This document shows, piece after piece, positions 17,758 to 26,540 of a DNA stretch of 64,000 nucleotides. The DNA is taken from NCBI GenBank assembly GCA_963728195.1, contig CAVSIX010000014.1:1-64000 (forward strand), in the 5' to 3' direction. The position numbers and the translations under genes are program-made. The notes under the pieces are model-generated. The model searched no databases, was not told the DNA's origin, and saw only the letters and a list, made by a program, of their open reading frames with translations. This DNA comes from Sva-07 sp963728195 (GTDB taxonomy: Bacteria; Actinomycetota; Acidimicrobiia; Acidimicrobiales; Ilumatobacteraceae). Every line of letters begins with the position of its first letter. Positions within the stretch are counted from its first letter, which is position 1.

Positions 17758-17763
17758 TAGGTT
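17758..17763 (+). promoter_or_regulatory. -10 of a leaderless promoter
   Basis: TAGGTT ends 6 nt before the ATG at 17770, with no ribosome binding site. Confidence 0.6.
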
Positions 17764-17769
17764 GCGGCG

Positions 17770-18936
17770 ATGGCAGAGATCCACGGCACGGTCGCTCCCG
17801 GATTCGACGCGGTGCGCACCGCCTTCGAGTCCAACTTCGACGACAACGGCGACGTCGGTGCGTCGGTGGCGATCACGATCGGCGGCGAGTTCGTCGTCGA
17901 CCTGTGGGGTGGCACGGCCACGTTCGACGGACCCGACGACGACGCCAGCGGCGCACCGGGCGTCGAGGGCGACTGGCAGGAGGACACGATCATCAACGTC
18001 TGGTCGACGACCAAGACGATGGCCGCGCTGTGCTGTCTGATCCTCGCGGACCGCGGCGAACTCGACCTGTACGAACCGATCGCGACCTACTGGCCGGAGT
18101 TCGCCGCCGGCGGCAAGGAGGCCGTCGCCACGCGCCACGTGCTCAGCCACACTGCGGGACTGTCCGGCTGGGACGAACCCCTGGAGATGACCGATCTGCT
18201 CGACCACGACAAGCTGGTTGCGCTGCACGCTGCGCAGGCGCCGTGGTGGGAGCCCGGATCGCAATCCGGCTACCACGCGATCAGCCAGGGATACCTGCTC
18301 GGTGAGATCGTCAAGCGCGTGACGGGCCGCAGCCTCGGCACCTTCTTCGCCGACGAGGTCGCCGGCCCGCTCGGCGCCGACTTCCACATCGGCACGCCGG
18401 AATCATGTGACTCGCGTGTCGCCCGTGTGATCCCGCCGACGTCCGGCCTCGGAGGCACCGACGTCGAACCCGGTTCGCTTGCGATGCGCACGCTCGGCAA
18501 TCCTGCGCTCGGCGCCGAGTTCTCGTGGCGCAAGGACTGGCGGCGCGCCGAGATCCCGGCGGCCGGCGGTCACGGCAACGCCCGTTCGGTTGCGTTGTGC
18601 CACACCCCGACGGCCTGCGGCGGCTCGGCGCGAGGCGTCACGCTGCTGTCCGACGATGGTGTGGCCCGGATCTTCGACGCCCAGTACGAGGGACCCGACC
18701 TGATTCTGCCGGTCGAGCTGAAGATGGGGATGGGCTTCGGCCTGCCGAGCCCGATGCTGCCGGTGCCGAATCCGCGCACGTGCTTCTGGGGCGGCTGGGG
18801 CGGCTCACTGGCGATCATCGACGTCGATGCGCAGATGAGCTTCAGCTACGTGATGAACAAGATGGGCGACGGCACCACCGGCGACCTGCGTGGCGCCGGC
18901 CTGCTCCTCGCCGCATATGGCGCACTCATGTCCTGA
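17770..18936 (+). CDS. Serine hydrolase of the beta-lactamase/class C fold
   Basis: A 388-residue protein without a signal peptide. The catalytic motif S79-T-T-K82 lies in NVWSTTKTMAALCC, and Y168 in QSGYHAISQGYLLGEI is the second motif tyrosine. The HVLSHTAGL stretch is typical of EstB-like esterases and penicillin-binding-protein-like hydrolases. The third motif may be the WGGWGGS region near the C-terminus. Lack of an export signal suggests a cytoplasmic esterase rather than an antibiotic beta-lactamase. It is bracketed by copies of the GGTGG-CCACC palindrome. Confidence 0.86.
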   Translation: MAEIHGTVAPGFDAVRTAFESNFDDNGDVGASVAITIGGEFVVDLWGGTATFDGPDDDASGAPGVEGDWQEDTIINVWSTTKTMAALCCLILADRGELDLYEPIATYWPEFAAGGKEAVATRHVLSHTAGLSGWDEPLEMTDLLDHDKLVALHAAQAPWWEPGSQSGYHAISQGYLLGEIVKRVTGRSLGTFFADEVAGPLGADFHIGTPESCDSRVARVIPPTSGLGGTDVEPGSLAMRTLGNPALGAEFSWRKDWRRAEIPAAGGHGNARSVALCHTPTACGGSARGVTLLSDDGVARIFDAQYEGPDLILPVELKMGMGFGLPSPMLPVPNPRTCFWGGWGGSLAIIDVDAQMSFSYVMNKMGDGTTGDLRGAGLLLAAYGALMS

Positions 18937-18970
18937 CCCAACCGTTCGGGTCGCATTCTCGGCGGGCCGG

Positions 18971-20473
18971 GAGGCTGTTGCGTAAACCTTCGGGGTGCTC
19001 GCGTTGGTGATGGAGGTTTGGGATGATGGTGGGTGTCGTTCAACTTTTTGCCGTGTGATCGTGATCAGTTGTTGTTGATGCCGCCGTCGATGGCGGAGTG
19101 GTTGCCGGAGGATCATCTGGCGTGGTTTCTGATTGACGCGGTAGCTGAGATGGATCTGTCGGAGTTCTACGCCGCGTATCGAGTTGATGGGTGGGGTCGG
19201 GCAGCTCATCATCCCCAGGTGATGGTGACGTTGTTGTTGTATGCGTATTGCACGGGGGTGCAGTCGTCGCGGCGGATCGAGCAGGCGTGTCAGAGCGATG
19301 TGGCGTTCCGGGTGATCACGGCGAACGAGCAGCCTGATCACACGACGATTGCGAGGTTCCGGCGGCGTCATGTGGACGCGTTGGGCGGGTTGTTCGTGCA
19401 GACGTTGCGGCTGTGTGCTCAGGCCGGGTTGGTGCGGGTGGGGTTGGTGGCGTTGGACGGCACGAAGATGGCGGCGTCGGCGTCGTTGGACATGAACCGG
19501 TCGCGGTCGTTCATCGAGGAGCAGGTGTCGGAGATGTTGGCCGCTGCGGAGGCTGCTGATCGCGTCGATGAGGCCAGCGACGATGACGATGATGTGTCGC
19601 CGGGGATGCTGCGTGGTCGGGCGGCGCGTCTGGAACGTTTGCGCCAAGCCAAGGCGGTGCTCGATGCCCACGAGCGAGCTGAGCGTGCCGTGTTCGATGC
19701 CAAGATGGCGGAACGTGAGCGCCGTGAGCACGAGGTGCTGGCGGTCACCGGTCAACGGATGCCGGGCCGCAAGCCCAAACCGTTCCAGGCTGATGGAGAT
19801 GTCCGAGTGAGCATCGTGGATGCTGACAGTCGGGTGATGAGCTCCAAGAAGATCAAATATTTGCAGGGCTACAACGCCCAGGCCATGGCGACACGCGAAC
19901 AGGTGGTGGTGGCGGCGCAGATCACGAACAATGCTGCTGATGTCGGCCAACTGCACCCGATGATCGCAGCCGCCGATGAGGCGTTGCGGGCTGCGGGTGT
20001 GAGCGAGCCGATCGGGACTGTGGTTGCTGATGCCGGCTATCTCAGCGAGGACAACCTGACCGCTGTGGGCGCGCCGGAGTTGCTCATCGCCACCCGGAAC
20101 CGGCGGCGTCAAGGTGAGCACGAAGCCCCGGCGCCGAGGGGTCGGATTCCTGGGGGGCTCGGCGTTCGTGAGCGAATGGACCGCAAACTCGCGACCAAGC
20201 GAGGCAAGCGTCTCTACAAGCAGCGATCTCAGATGATCGAGCCGATCTTCGGTCAGATCAAGCACAACCGGGGTGTCGATCGGTTCGTGCTACGTGGCCA
20301 TGCCGGCGTCGAGATGGAATGGAAACTGCTCTGCGCCAGCCACAACCTGCTCAAAGTGTTCCGAGCCGGGCTCGCCACCACCTGAGCGGCACCGACCGCG
20401 TTCGACAAACCCGCAACGCCATCGACAACCGCCACGCCGCCCGGTCCCACCACGACATTTGCGCAACAGCCTC
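18971..20473 (+). mobile_element. IS1182-family insertion sequence
   Basis: About 1503 bp bounded by terminal inverted repeats GAGGCTGTTGCGTAAA (18971-18986) and its complement reading GAGGCTGTTGCGCAAA (20458-20473), 15 of 16 matching. CCGG flanks both ends (18967-18970, 20474-20477) as a 4-bp target duplication. It holds one intact transposase gene. Its third-position base use (many gtg, ttg, gat codons) is less GC-biased than the neighbours, so it arrived fairly recently. Confidence 0.9.
19033..20385 (+). CDS. IS1182-family DDE transposase
   Basis: 450 residues. The N-terminal part (FLPCDRDQLLLMPPSMAEWL ... RRIEQACQSDVAFRVI) is the DUF772-type domain. The catalytic triad is D142 (ALDGTKMAAS), D333 (VVADAGYLSED) and E403 (RSQMIEPIFGQIKHNRG). 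A charged, probably coiled-coil insert spans about residues 160-235. No stop or frameshift interrupts it, so the element may be active. The GTG start is the only one that keeps the conserved SFNFLPCDRDQ beginning; GGAGG lies about 15 bp upstream. Confidence 0.93.
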   Translation: MSFNFLPCDRDQLLLMPPSMAEWLPEDHLAWFLIDAVAEMDLSEFYAAYRVDGWGRAAHHPQVMVTLLLYAYCTGVQSSRRIEQACQSDVAFRVITANEQPDHTTIARFRRRHVDALGGLFVQTLRLCAQAGLVRVGLVALDGTKMAASASLDMNRSRSFIEEQVSEMLAAAEAADRVDEASDDDDDVSPGMLRGRAARLERLRQAKAVLDAHERAERAVFDAKMAERERREHEVLAVTGQRMPGRKPKPFQADGDVRVSIVDADSRVMSSKKIKYLQGYNAQAMATREQVVVAAQITNNAADVGQLHPMIAAADEALRAAGVSEPIGTVVADAGYLSEDNLTAVGAPELLIATRNRRRQGEHEAPAPRGRIPGGLGVRERMDRKLATKRGKRLYKQRSQMIEPIFGQIKHNRGVDRFVLRGHAGVEMEWKLLCASHNLLKVFRAGLATT

Positions 20474-20506
20474 CCGGTCCACCGAAATCCGCGCGCAAAC
20501 GTCGTT

Positions 20507-21523
20507 TCAGGCGGGGGCGGTCCAGGCGAGGAGGTCGTCGACGGGGAGCGCGTTGACGATCCGCTCGATCGGCACGCCACGTTCGGCAGCGCGATCGCAA
20601 CCGAGGGGCTGCCACTCGAGCTGGCCGGTGGCGTGCGCATCGGTGTCGATCGAGAACCAGCAGCCGTGCTCGATCGCCACGTCGAGCAGCTCGCGGGGCG
20701 GATCGAGCCGCTCGGGCCGACAGTTGATCTCGACCGCGGTATTGAACGAGGCGCACGCAGCGAACACGTAATCGGCATCGAACTCCGACGGCGGGCGCTT
20801 GCCGATCATCCGGCCCGTGCAGTGCCCGAGGATGTCGACGTGCGGCGACGCCACCGCCATCAGCATCCGTTCGGTCATCTGCTGGCGTTCCATCCGCAAC
20901 TTCGAGTGGACGCTCGCCACGACGACGTCGAGGCGGCCCAGCATCTCGTCGGACAGGTCGAGCGAACCGTCCTCGAGGATGTCGACCTCCATCCCCGACA
21001 GGACCCGGAAGTCATGGCCGGCGGCGGCGATGTCGGCGTTGACCGCGGCGATCCGGTCGAGCTGGTCGGCGAGGCGCTGTTCGTTCAACCCGTGGGCGAT
21101 CGTGAGGCGAGCCGAGTGGTCGGTCTGCACCATGTACTCGTGGCCGAGCGCCATCGCCGTCGCCGCCATGGCCTCGATCGGCGCTCCCCCGTCGCTCCAC
21201 ACCGAGTGCAGGTGGCAGTCGCCCTTGAGCGCATCTCGGTACACCTGACCCTCGGGCGTGATCGGCACCTGCGATTCGGCTTCGATCTTGGCGAGGTATG
21301 CAGGTTCACGGCCGGCCAGCGCATCGGCGATCACCGCCGCGGTCGACGATCCGATCCCGTCGAGGTCGGTGAGCGTGCCGGCCTGCGCCCGCTCGGCGAG
21401 CTCGTCGGCAGGCGCGGTGCGCACGACGTCGAGCGCCCGCGTGAAAGCCTTGGCCTTGAAACCGGACTCGTGGGCCCGGTCGAGGCAGTGGATCACACGC
21501 AGCAGCGCCTGCTCGGGCGTCAT
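20507..21523 (-). CDS. PHP-domain phosphoesterase (PolX C-terminal type)
   Basis: 338 residues from the ATG at 21523. A helix-hairpin-helix segment (LTDLDGIGSSTAAVIADAL, about residues 50-70) precedes a PHP metal site: GDCHLHSVWSDGG, a His in VQTDHSARL, ASVHSKLRM, DILGHCTGRMIG and FSIDTDAHAT. These match the PHP domain that follows the polymerase part in bacterial PolX, but no polymerase domain is present. It probably hydrolyses a phosphoester (histidinol-phosphatase-like or nuclease). Confidence 0.85.
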   Translation of the reverse strand: MTPEQALLRVIHCLDRAHESGFKAKAFTRALDVVRTAPADELAERAQAGTLTDLDGIGSSTAAVIADALAGREPAYLAKIEAESQVPITPEGQVYRDALKGDCHLHSVWSDGGAPIEAMAATAMALGHEYMVQTDHSARLTIAHGLNEQRLADQLDRIAAVNADIAAAGHDFRVLSGMEVDILEDGSLDLSDEMLGRLDVVVASVHSKLRMERQQMTERMLMAVASPHVDILGHCTGRMIGKRPPSEFDADYVFAACASFNTAVEINCRPERLDPPRELLDVAIEHGCWFSIDTDAHATGQLEWQPLGCDRAAERGVPIERIVNALPVDDLLAWTAPA

Positions 21524-21551
21524 CGTGCCGATCGTACCCGCCGTCGTAGAG

Positions 21552-21605
21552 CTCGTCGGATCTGGCCGCGACGTGCCGCGATCGGATCCGACGAGAAGTG
21601 CACGG
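21552..21605. repeat. Palindrome family D, left copy
   Basis: 54 bp with arms CTCGTCGGATC and GATCCGACGAG. The right 29 bp (GCGATCGGATCCGACGAGAA and the following GTGCACGG) are repeated exactly at 22627-22679 in direct orientation. Confidence 0.85.
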
Positions 21606-21666
21606 CCGATCGCACGTCGCGACGCAGGCGTTCCGAAACGGGCCGCCCGGCGCCCACTACTCGGAC

Positions 21667-22599
21667 ATGAGGCTTTCCGACTTCGACGACTGGGCACGCG
21701 CCCACCACGGCATCATCACCTTCGAGGCGTCGGGGCTCACCCGTTCGGCCTGGTACCGGGCGCTCCAGCGGGGCAACCTCGTGGGGCTGCATCCGTACGT
21801 AGCGCGGCTCGTCGGCACGCCCGACACCCCGGAACAGCGGATCATCGCCGCGGTGCTCGCAACGGGCGAACCGACGCTGGCCTCCCACCGATCCGCTGCC
21901 CGACTGTGGGGCATCCCACGACCCGACGACGATCCCGTCGACGTGATCATCACCGGCAAGCGACGCGACCTCCAGCTCGACGGCGTCGTCATCCACCACC
22001 CGACCGACCGGGCCCGCCTGACCCAATTGCGGCGCTACGGGATCACCTGCACCAACGTCCTGCGCACGCTCGTGGACCTCGGCGCGGTCGACCCCGCCGG
22101 CGTCCATACCGCAGTCGGTCATGCGGTCACGAGCGGCCTGGCAACGCTCGGCGCCATCGAGTCCGCGGCAGCCGGCCACGCCCGCCGGGGACGTGGCGGG
22201 ACGGTTGCGTTGCGGGATGCGGTCGCCGACTGGTCGATCGACGACAAGCCCGCCGATTCGATCCTCGAGTTGGTGATGCAGCGCCTCGTCGATCGATTCG
22301 GCCTGCCGCCGGTGGAGTTCCACCCGGTGATCGAGGGCCATGAGGTGGACTTCCGGGTGATCGGCACACCGATCCTGCTCGAGTGCGACGGATGGCAGTA
22401 TCACGGTCTCGACCGCGACACCTTCGAACGTGATCGCGAACGCGACGCCGACCTCGTGGCCGCCGGCTGGCTCGTCCTGCGCTTCACGTACCGCTCGATC
22501 ACGACGCGCCCGAAGGCGACCGCCGACCGGATCCGTGCTGCCGTCGACCGCTGGGCGCCGGCCGCCTCGGCCGGTCGCGTGCCCCCCGATGCGGCATGA
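21667..22599 (+). CDS. AbiEi-like winged helix fused to DUF559/Vsr-like nuclease domain
   Basis: 310 residues. The N-terminal third (LSDFDDWARAHHGIITF ... SGLTRSAWYRALQRGNLV) is the winged-helix seen in AbiEi-type antitoxin-like regulators. A middle region (THAVGHAVTSGL-like helices) joins a C-terminal PD-(D/E)XK nuclease core: E201, D228 (HEVDFRVIG), E239-x-D241 (LLECDGWQYH), then FERDRERDADLVAAGWLVLRF. The acidic residues needed for metal binding are present. Such genes are common and poorly understood in actinobacteria. The gene is bracketed by two direct 53-54 bp palindromes. Confidence 0.75.
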   Translation: MRLSDFDDWARAHHGIITFEASGLTRSAWYRALQRGNLVGLHPYVARLVGTPDTPEQRIIAAVLATGEPTLASHRSAARLWGIPRPDDDPVDVIITGKRRDLQLDGVVIHHPTDRARLTQLRRYGITCTNVLRTLVDLGAVDPAGVHTAVGHAVTSGLATLGAIESAAAGHARRGRGGTVALRDAVADWSIDDKPADSILELVMQRLVDRFGLPPVEFHPVIEGHEVDFRVIGTPILLECDGWQYHGLDRDTFERDRERDADLVAAGWLVLRFTYRSITTRPKATADRIRAAVDRWAPAASAGRVPPDAA

Positions 22600-22626
22600 G
22601 GCGGCCGTCGACCAACCCACGCAATT

Positions 22627-22679
22627 CTCGTCGAAACTGGTCGCGACAGCCGCGATCGGATCCGACGAGAAGTGCACGG
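22627..22679. repeat. Palindrome family D, right copy
   Basis: 53 bp, direct repeat of 21552-21605. Here TTCTCGTCG at the left pairs with CGACGAGAA at the right. Confidence 0.85.
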
Positions 22680-22722
22680 GCCGCGTTCCCGAGCCGCCCG
22701 CATCGGTAGCCTCGGGCGGCTC

Positions 22723-23811
22723 ATGGAACGTTTCGGACTCGTCGGTCTCCCCAATGCGGGCAAGAGCTCGCTGTACAACGCGTTGACCGGCGGTGGTGCG
22801 CTCGCCGCTCCGTACCCGTTCGCCACCAAGGATCCGAACATCGGCGTGGCCAAGGTGCCCGACGATCGCCTCGATCGGCTGGCGGAGATGTCGAAGTCGA
22901 AGCAGACGATCCACGCCGCCGTCGAGGTGGTCGACATCGGCGGGCTCGTCGAGGGCGCCAGCAAGGGCGAGGGCCTCGGCAACAAGTTCCTCGCCAACAT
23001 CCGTGAGGTCGACGCGATCGTGTTCGTGCTGCGGGCGTTCGTCAACGACGACATCACCGGGCCGTCCGATCCGCTCGAACACCTCCGTGTCGTCGAGATC
23101 GAACTCGCCCTCGCCGACCTCGAGACGGTCGAGAAGCGCCTCCACCAGACACAGCGCCAGGCGAAGCTCGACCGCTCGATGGCCGAGGAGGCCGCGAACC
23201 TCCAGGTCGCCTACGACGCGCTGTCCGAGGGTTTGCCCCTCTACCGCGCCGGGCTGAAGGACGACGTGCGTGAGGCATTGGCGCCCTACTTCTTGCTGAC
23301 CAACCGGCGGGTGCTCGTGGTCGTGAACGTCGGCGAGGACGACATCGAGTCGATCCCCGAGAAGGAGGCGATGGTCGCCGCCGAGTTCAACAACGCCGGC
23401 GACAACGTCGAGATCATCGGCATGTGCGTGCAGATGGAGGCCGAGGCCGCGGCGATCGAGGACCCCGTCGAGCGCGCAGAGATCCTCGAGGGGTTCGGCC
23501 TCGGCGAAGGTGCGCTGTTCCGGATGGTGCGCAGCGCGTATCACCTGCTCGGGTTGCGCACGTACTTCACCACCGGCGAGAAGGAATCGCGGGCGTGGAC
23601 GTTCTACGAGGGCTCGACGGCGCCGGTGTGTGCCGGGCGGATCCACACCGACTTCCAGCGTGGGTTCATCAAGGCCGAGGTGATCCAGTGGGACGAGCTG
23701 CTGACGCTCGGCTCGTGGAACGCCGCGAAGGACGCCGGCAAGATGCGCGTCGAGGGCAAGGACTACGTCGCGCAGGACGGCGACGTGATGGAGTTCCGCT
23801 TCAACGTCTGA
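22723..23811 (+). CDS. ychF: Redox-regulated ATPase YchF/OLA1
   Basis: 362 residues, the normal length. G1 is GLPNAGKSS (7-15), followed by PYPFATKDPNIGVAKVPD, the switch region EVVDIGGLVEGASKGEGLGN and a C-terminal TGS domain (RTYFTTGEKESRAWTF ... DYVAQDGDVMEFRFNV). YchF binds ribosomes and prefers ATP because of an altered G4 motif; here the corresponding stretch is VVVNVGED. The ATG at 22723 is the only sensible start. TAGCCT at 22707-22712 may be its -10, giving a very short leader. Confidence 0.96.
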   Translation: MERFGLVGLPNAGKSSLYNALTGGGALAAPYPFATKDPNIGVAKVPDDRLDRLAEMSKSKQTIHAAVEVVDIGGLVEGASKGEGLGNKFLANIREVDAIVFVLRAFVNDDITGPSDPLEHLRVVEIELALADLETVEKRLHQTQRQAKLDRSMAEEAANLQVAYDALSEGLPLYRAGLKDDVREALAPYFLLTNRRVLVVVNVGEDDIESIPEKEAMVAAEFNNAGDNVEIIGMCVQMEAEAAAIEDPVERAEILEGFGLGEGALFRMVRSAYHLLGLRTYFTTGEKESRAWTFYEGSTAPVCAGRIHTDFQRGFIKAEVIQWDELLTLGSWNAAKDAGKMRVEGKDYVAQDGDVMEFRFNV

Positions 23812-23825
23812 CCGATGCAACCGAG

Positions 23826-23918
23826 CGTTACGCCAGGGGTCAGACCCCACGCGTAACGGTCAGCTGCCATGGTCGCGATCACGGGCGTTACGGCTGGGGT
23901 CTGACCCCTGGCGTAACG
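23826..23918. repeat. REPIN-like pair of GGGGTCAGACCCC palindromes
   Basis: Two 33-bp units (23826-23858 and 23886-23918) in inverted orientation, separated by 27 nt. Each has CGTTAC and GTAACG ends and a 13-bp palindromic core. It lies between the convergent genes ychF and the ThDP enzyme, so it could also end transcription from both sides. Confidence 0.88.
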
Positions 23919-23934
23919 GTTTGGGGCGCGACGG

Positions 23935-25491
23935 TCAGAGGACGACTTCGATGAGGCGGGGGCCGCGCTGGGACATCGCCGAGGCGAACGCATCGCTGAA
24001 TGCGTCGACGGTTTCGGTGCGCACGGCCTCGACGCCCATGCCCGCCGCCAGCGACACCCAGTCCAGATCCGGGTTGCCGAGGTCGAGCATCGACAGTGCC
24101 TGCGGGCCGCTGTCGGCCCCGACGCGTTGCAGCTCGATGTTGAGGATCCCGTACGAGCGGTTGGCGAAGATCACCGTCGTCACGTCGAGGCGCTCGCGCG
24201 CCATCGTCCACAGGGCCTGCACCGTGTACATGGCGCCGCCGTCGCCGTGCAGGCACACCACCTTACGGTCGGGCGCCCCCACCGCCGCGCCGGCCGCCAG
24301 CGGGAGCCCTTGGCCGATCGCTCCACCGGTCAGCGACAGCACGTCGTGGGGCGCCGCAGTCGCCAGGGCGAGCGCCGCACCGAGCCCGGACGTCGCCGAT
24401 TCGTCGGAAACGATCGCCCCCTCGGGCAGCAGCCGGGCGATCATCGTGCCGACGCTGAACTGATCGAGTGCGCCGGTCGGAGCGTCACCGAGCGCGAGCG
24501 GCGCCACGCTGAGCCCACCCGTCGGTGCGGCCAGCGCCTCGGCGACCGCCTCGAGCGCGCCGATGCCGTCCTCGTGGGGATGGGCGAGGTGCAGGATCGT
24601 GGCACCCTCCGGCGAGCACCAGCTCGGCTTGCCCGGATACGCGAAGAAGGCCACCGGCGGCGTCGAGCCGACCAGGACCAGTTGCTCGAACGGCGCCAAC
24701 GTGTCGACCAACTGCTCGGCGAAGTACGGCAGCCGGTCGACGACCACCCGCCCTGCGCCGCGCTCCAGCCGCGGCGCGAACGTGTCGCAGAACAACTGGG
24801 CGCCGGTCGCCGCAGCGATCCGCCCGGCGGCCACCAGTCCGTCGCCGCGCAGCGAGGCGCCGCGCAGCAGGATCGCCGTGCGCTTGCCGTTGCGCAACGC
24901 GGCCGCTGCAGCGTCGACCGCCTGCGTCGACACCGGGGCCGGCGGCGGCACCGCCAGCGGATCCGCCGGGACGGCTGCGGGGAGCCACGCGACGTCGGCG
25001 GGCACGATCAACGTGGCGATCTGGCCGGGCGCCTGGCGGGAGGCCTGCACCGCCCGTGCCCCGTCGGCGGCGACCGAACCCGCACTCGTCGATTCGTGCA
25101 GCCACCCCGACACCGGCCGGGCGAATCCGACGATGTCCGACGTCAGCGGTGCGTCGTACTGGGCGTGATAGGTGGCGTGATCGCCGACGATGTTGACGAT
25201 CGGCGACGAGGCGCGACGCGCGTTGTGGAGGTTGGCCAGGCCGTTGGCGAGACCGGGCCCGAGATGGAGCAAGGTCGCCGCCGGACGTTCCGCCATACGG
25301 GCGTAGCCGTCGGCCATGCCGGTGACGACACCCTCGAACAACCCGAGGATCGGACGCATCCCCTCGACACGATCGATCGCCGACACGAAGTGCATCTCCG
25401 ACGTGCCGGGATTGGCGAAGCACACCTCGACACCGCTCGTCACGAGCGTGCGCAGGAGGCTCTCCGCGCCGTTCATCTCACCTGAGTACAT
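23935..25491 (-). CDS. ThDP-dependent enzyme, acetolactate synthase/benzoylformate decarboxylase-like
   Basis: 518 residues. The Pyr domain has FANPGTSE and the cofactor-activating E53 in LGLFEGVVTGMADGYARM. A central domain follows, then the PP domain with VVCLHGDGGAMYTVQALW and FANRSYGILNIE, the GDG...N diphosphate site. The HGDGGAMYT and early TSEMHFV patterns place it with the smaller IlvB-like enzymes that act on 2-oxo acids. No regulatory subunit is adjacent, so branched-chain synthesis is not indicated. AGAGGGAG lies 6 nt upstream of the ATG at 25491; a second ATG at 25476 is possible. Confidence 0.88.
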   Translation of the reverse strand: MYSGEMNGAESLLRTLVTSGVEVCFANPGTSEMHFVSAIDRVEGMRPILGLFEGVVTGMADGYARMAERPAATLLHLGPGLANGLANLHNARRASSPIVNIVGDHATYHAQYDAPLTSDIVGFARPVSGWLHESTSAGSVAADGARAVQASRQAPGQIATLIVPADVAWLPAAVPADPLAVPPPAPVSTQAVDAAAAALRNGKRTAILLRGASLRGDGLVAAGRIAAATGAQLFCDTFAPRLERGAGRVVVDRLPYFAEQLVDTLAPFEQLVLVGSTPPVAFFAYPGKPSWCSPEGATILHLAHPHEDGIGALEAVAEALAAPTGGLSVAPLALGDAPTGALDQFSVGTMIARLLPEGAIVSDESATSGLGAALALATAAPHDVLSLTGGAIGQGLPLAAGAAVGAPDRKVVCLHGDGGAMYTVQALWTMARERLDVTTVIFANRSYGILNIELQRVGADSGPQALSMLDLGNPDLDWVSLAAGMGVEAVRTETVDAFSDAFASAMSQRGPRLIEVVL

Positions 25492-25588
25492 GGGGACTCC
25501 CTCTTTGCGACCGATCCTGTGACGGACAGTCTCGCGGACCCGCCGCGGCCGGCCGGTGCCCAGCGGGGACGGACGGCGACGGACGGGA

Positions 25589-26383
25589 TCAGGGCTCGGT
25601 GCGCTGGCCGTTGCGGCGCAGCTGTTGGGCCGGCGTGAACAGCTCGCGGGAGATCCCGAGGCTCATCACGGCCGTCGTCGTCGCAACGCTGCCGAGCACC
25701 AGGTACATCACCGACACCTGGACCTTGACGGCGTCGGCGGGATCGACGCCGGCGAGGATCAACCCGACCATCGCCCCGGGCAGGAACACGATCCCCACCG
25801 CCTTGGTCGACTCGATCTGCGGAACGAGCGCGGTGCGCAACGCCTGTCGCAGATGTGGCCGGAACGCGTCGGCAGCCGACAGTCCGAGGGCCAGGCGCCC
25901 TTCGATCACGCCGCGCTGTTCGGTCGCGGCGATCATCAGCTGGCGCGACACGAGCACCGTCGCGGCGAGCGAGTTGCCGATCACCATGCCGGCGAGCGGC
26001 ACGAGCGTGCGGCCCTCGAGGTCGTAGATCCCGAAGCCGAACAGCACGCCGAGCACCACGATCGCCGATGCGGTGTAGGACAGCAGCGCCAGCGCCAGCA
26101 CCCGGGGCACGCCGGCGGCGCGGCGCGACGTCGTGTAGGCGGCGAAGCTCACCATCGCAACGATCCAGAGCACCGAGAAGATGATCGGGTCGTCGGGATC
26201 GACGACGAACTGCAGCACCCAGCCGACGAGCAACAACTGCACGAGCGCCCGCAGCGACGCCCACAGCAGGCTGCGTTCGAGGCCGAGTTGGCGCCACAGC
26301 GAGACCGCGACCGCGACGGCGACGAGGATCCCCGACGCTGCGAGCCCTGCGATGCCGATATCGCCCTGCTCGACCCCGATCAC
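25589..26383 (-). CDS. fetB: FetB/UPF0014-family ABC transporter permease
   Basis: 264 residues with about seven hydrophobic segments. The family signature region is LVPLAGMVIGNSLAATVLVSRQL, followed by RPHLRQALRTALVPQIESTKAVGIVFLPGAMVGLILAG. In E. coli FetAB exports iron and eases oxidative stress; substrate here is inferred from family only. The gene is downstream of the ATPase on the same strand, with about 157 bp between them holding three palindromes. Confidence 0.88.
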   Translation of the reverse strand: MIGVEQGDIGIAGLAASGILVAVAVAVSLWRQLGLERSLLWASLRALVQLLLVGWVLQFVVDPDDPIIFSVLWIVAMVSFAAYTTSRRAAGVPRVLALALLSYTASAIVVLGVLFGFGIYDLEGRTLVPLAGMVIGNSLAATVLVSRQLMIAATEQRGVIEGRLALGLSAADAFRPHLRQALRTALVPQIESTKAVGIVFLPGAMVGLILAGVDPADAVKVQVSVMYLVLGSVATTTAVMSLGISRELFTPAQQLRRNGQRTEP

Positions 26384-26393
26384 GACGACCGCC

Positions 26394-26520
26394 GGTCCTT
26401 TCGGACCCGACCCCGAAGGACCGTCCCGACCGGACCGCCGCTCGGACGACTGTCACGTCCTTTCGGACCCGACCCCGAAGGACCGGCTGCCCGTCCTTTC
26501 GGACCTGACCCCGAAGGAGC
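26394..26520. repeat. Three copies of the GTCCTTTCGG palindrome
   Basis: 29-bp units at 26394-26422, 26456-26484 and 26492-26520. Each has GTCCTTTCGG at the left, ACCCGAC in the middle and CCCGAAGGACC at the right. A degenerate copy occurs at 44257-44285. They lie inside the fetA-fetB operon and would place hairpins between its two genes. Confidence 0.88.
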
Positions 26521-26540
26521 GGCGACACGCGCAGTGGGGG

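Larger units (their letters stand above)
18943..20501. repeat. GGTGG-CCACC palindrome family, copy 5, split by the IS
   Basis: The left half (18943-18970, ending GGCGGGCCGG) and right half (20474-20501, CCGGTCCACCG then AAATCCGCGCGCAAACG) join to one family member if the IS and one CCGG are removed. Confidence 0.75.

Noticed and set aside
17770..18936. Antibiotic-resistance beta-lactamase
   Set aside because: The S-x-x-K and Tyr motifs are present, but there is no signal peptide and the sequence is closer to EstB-like esterases.
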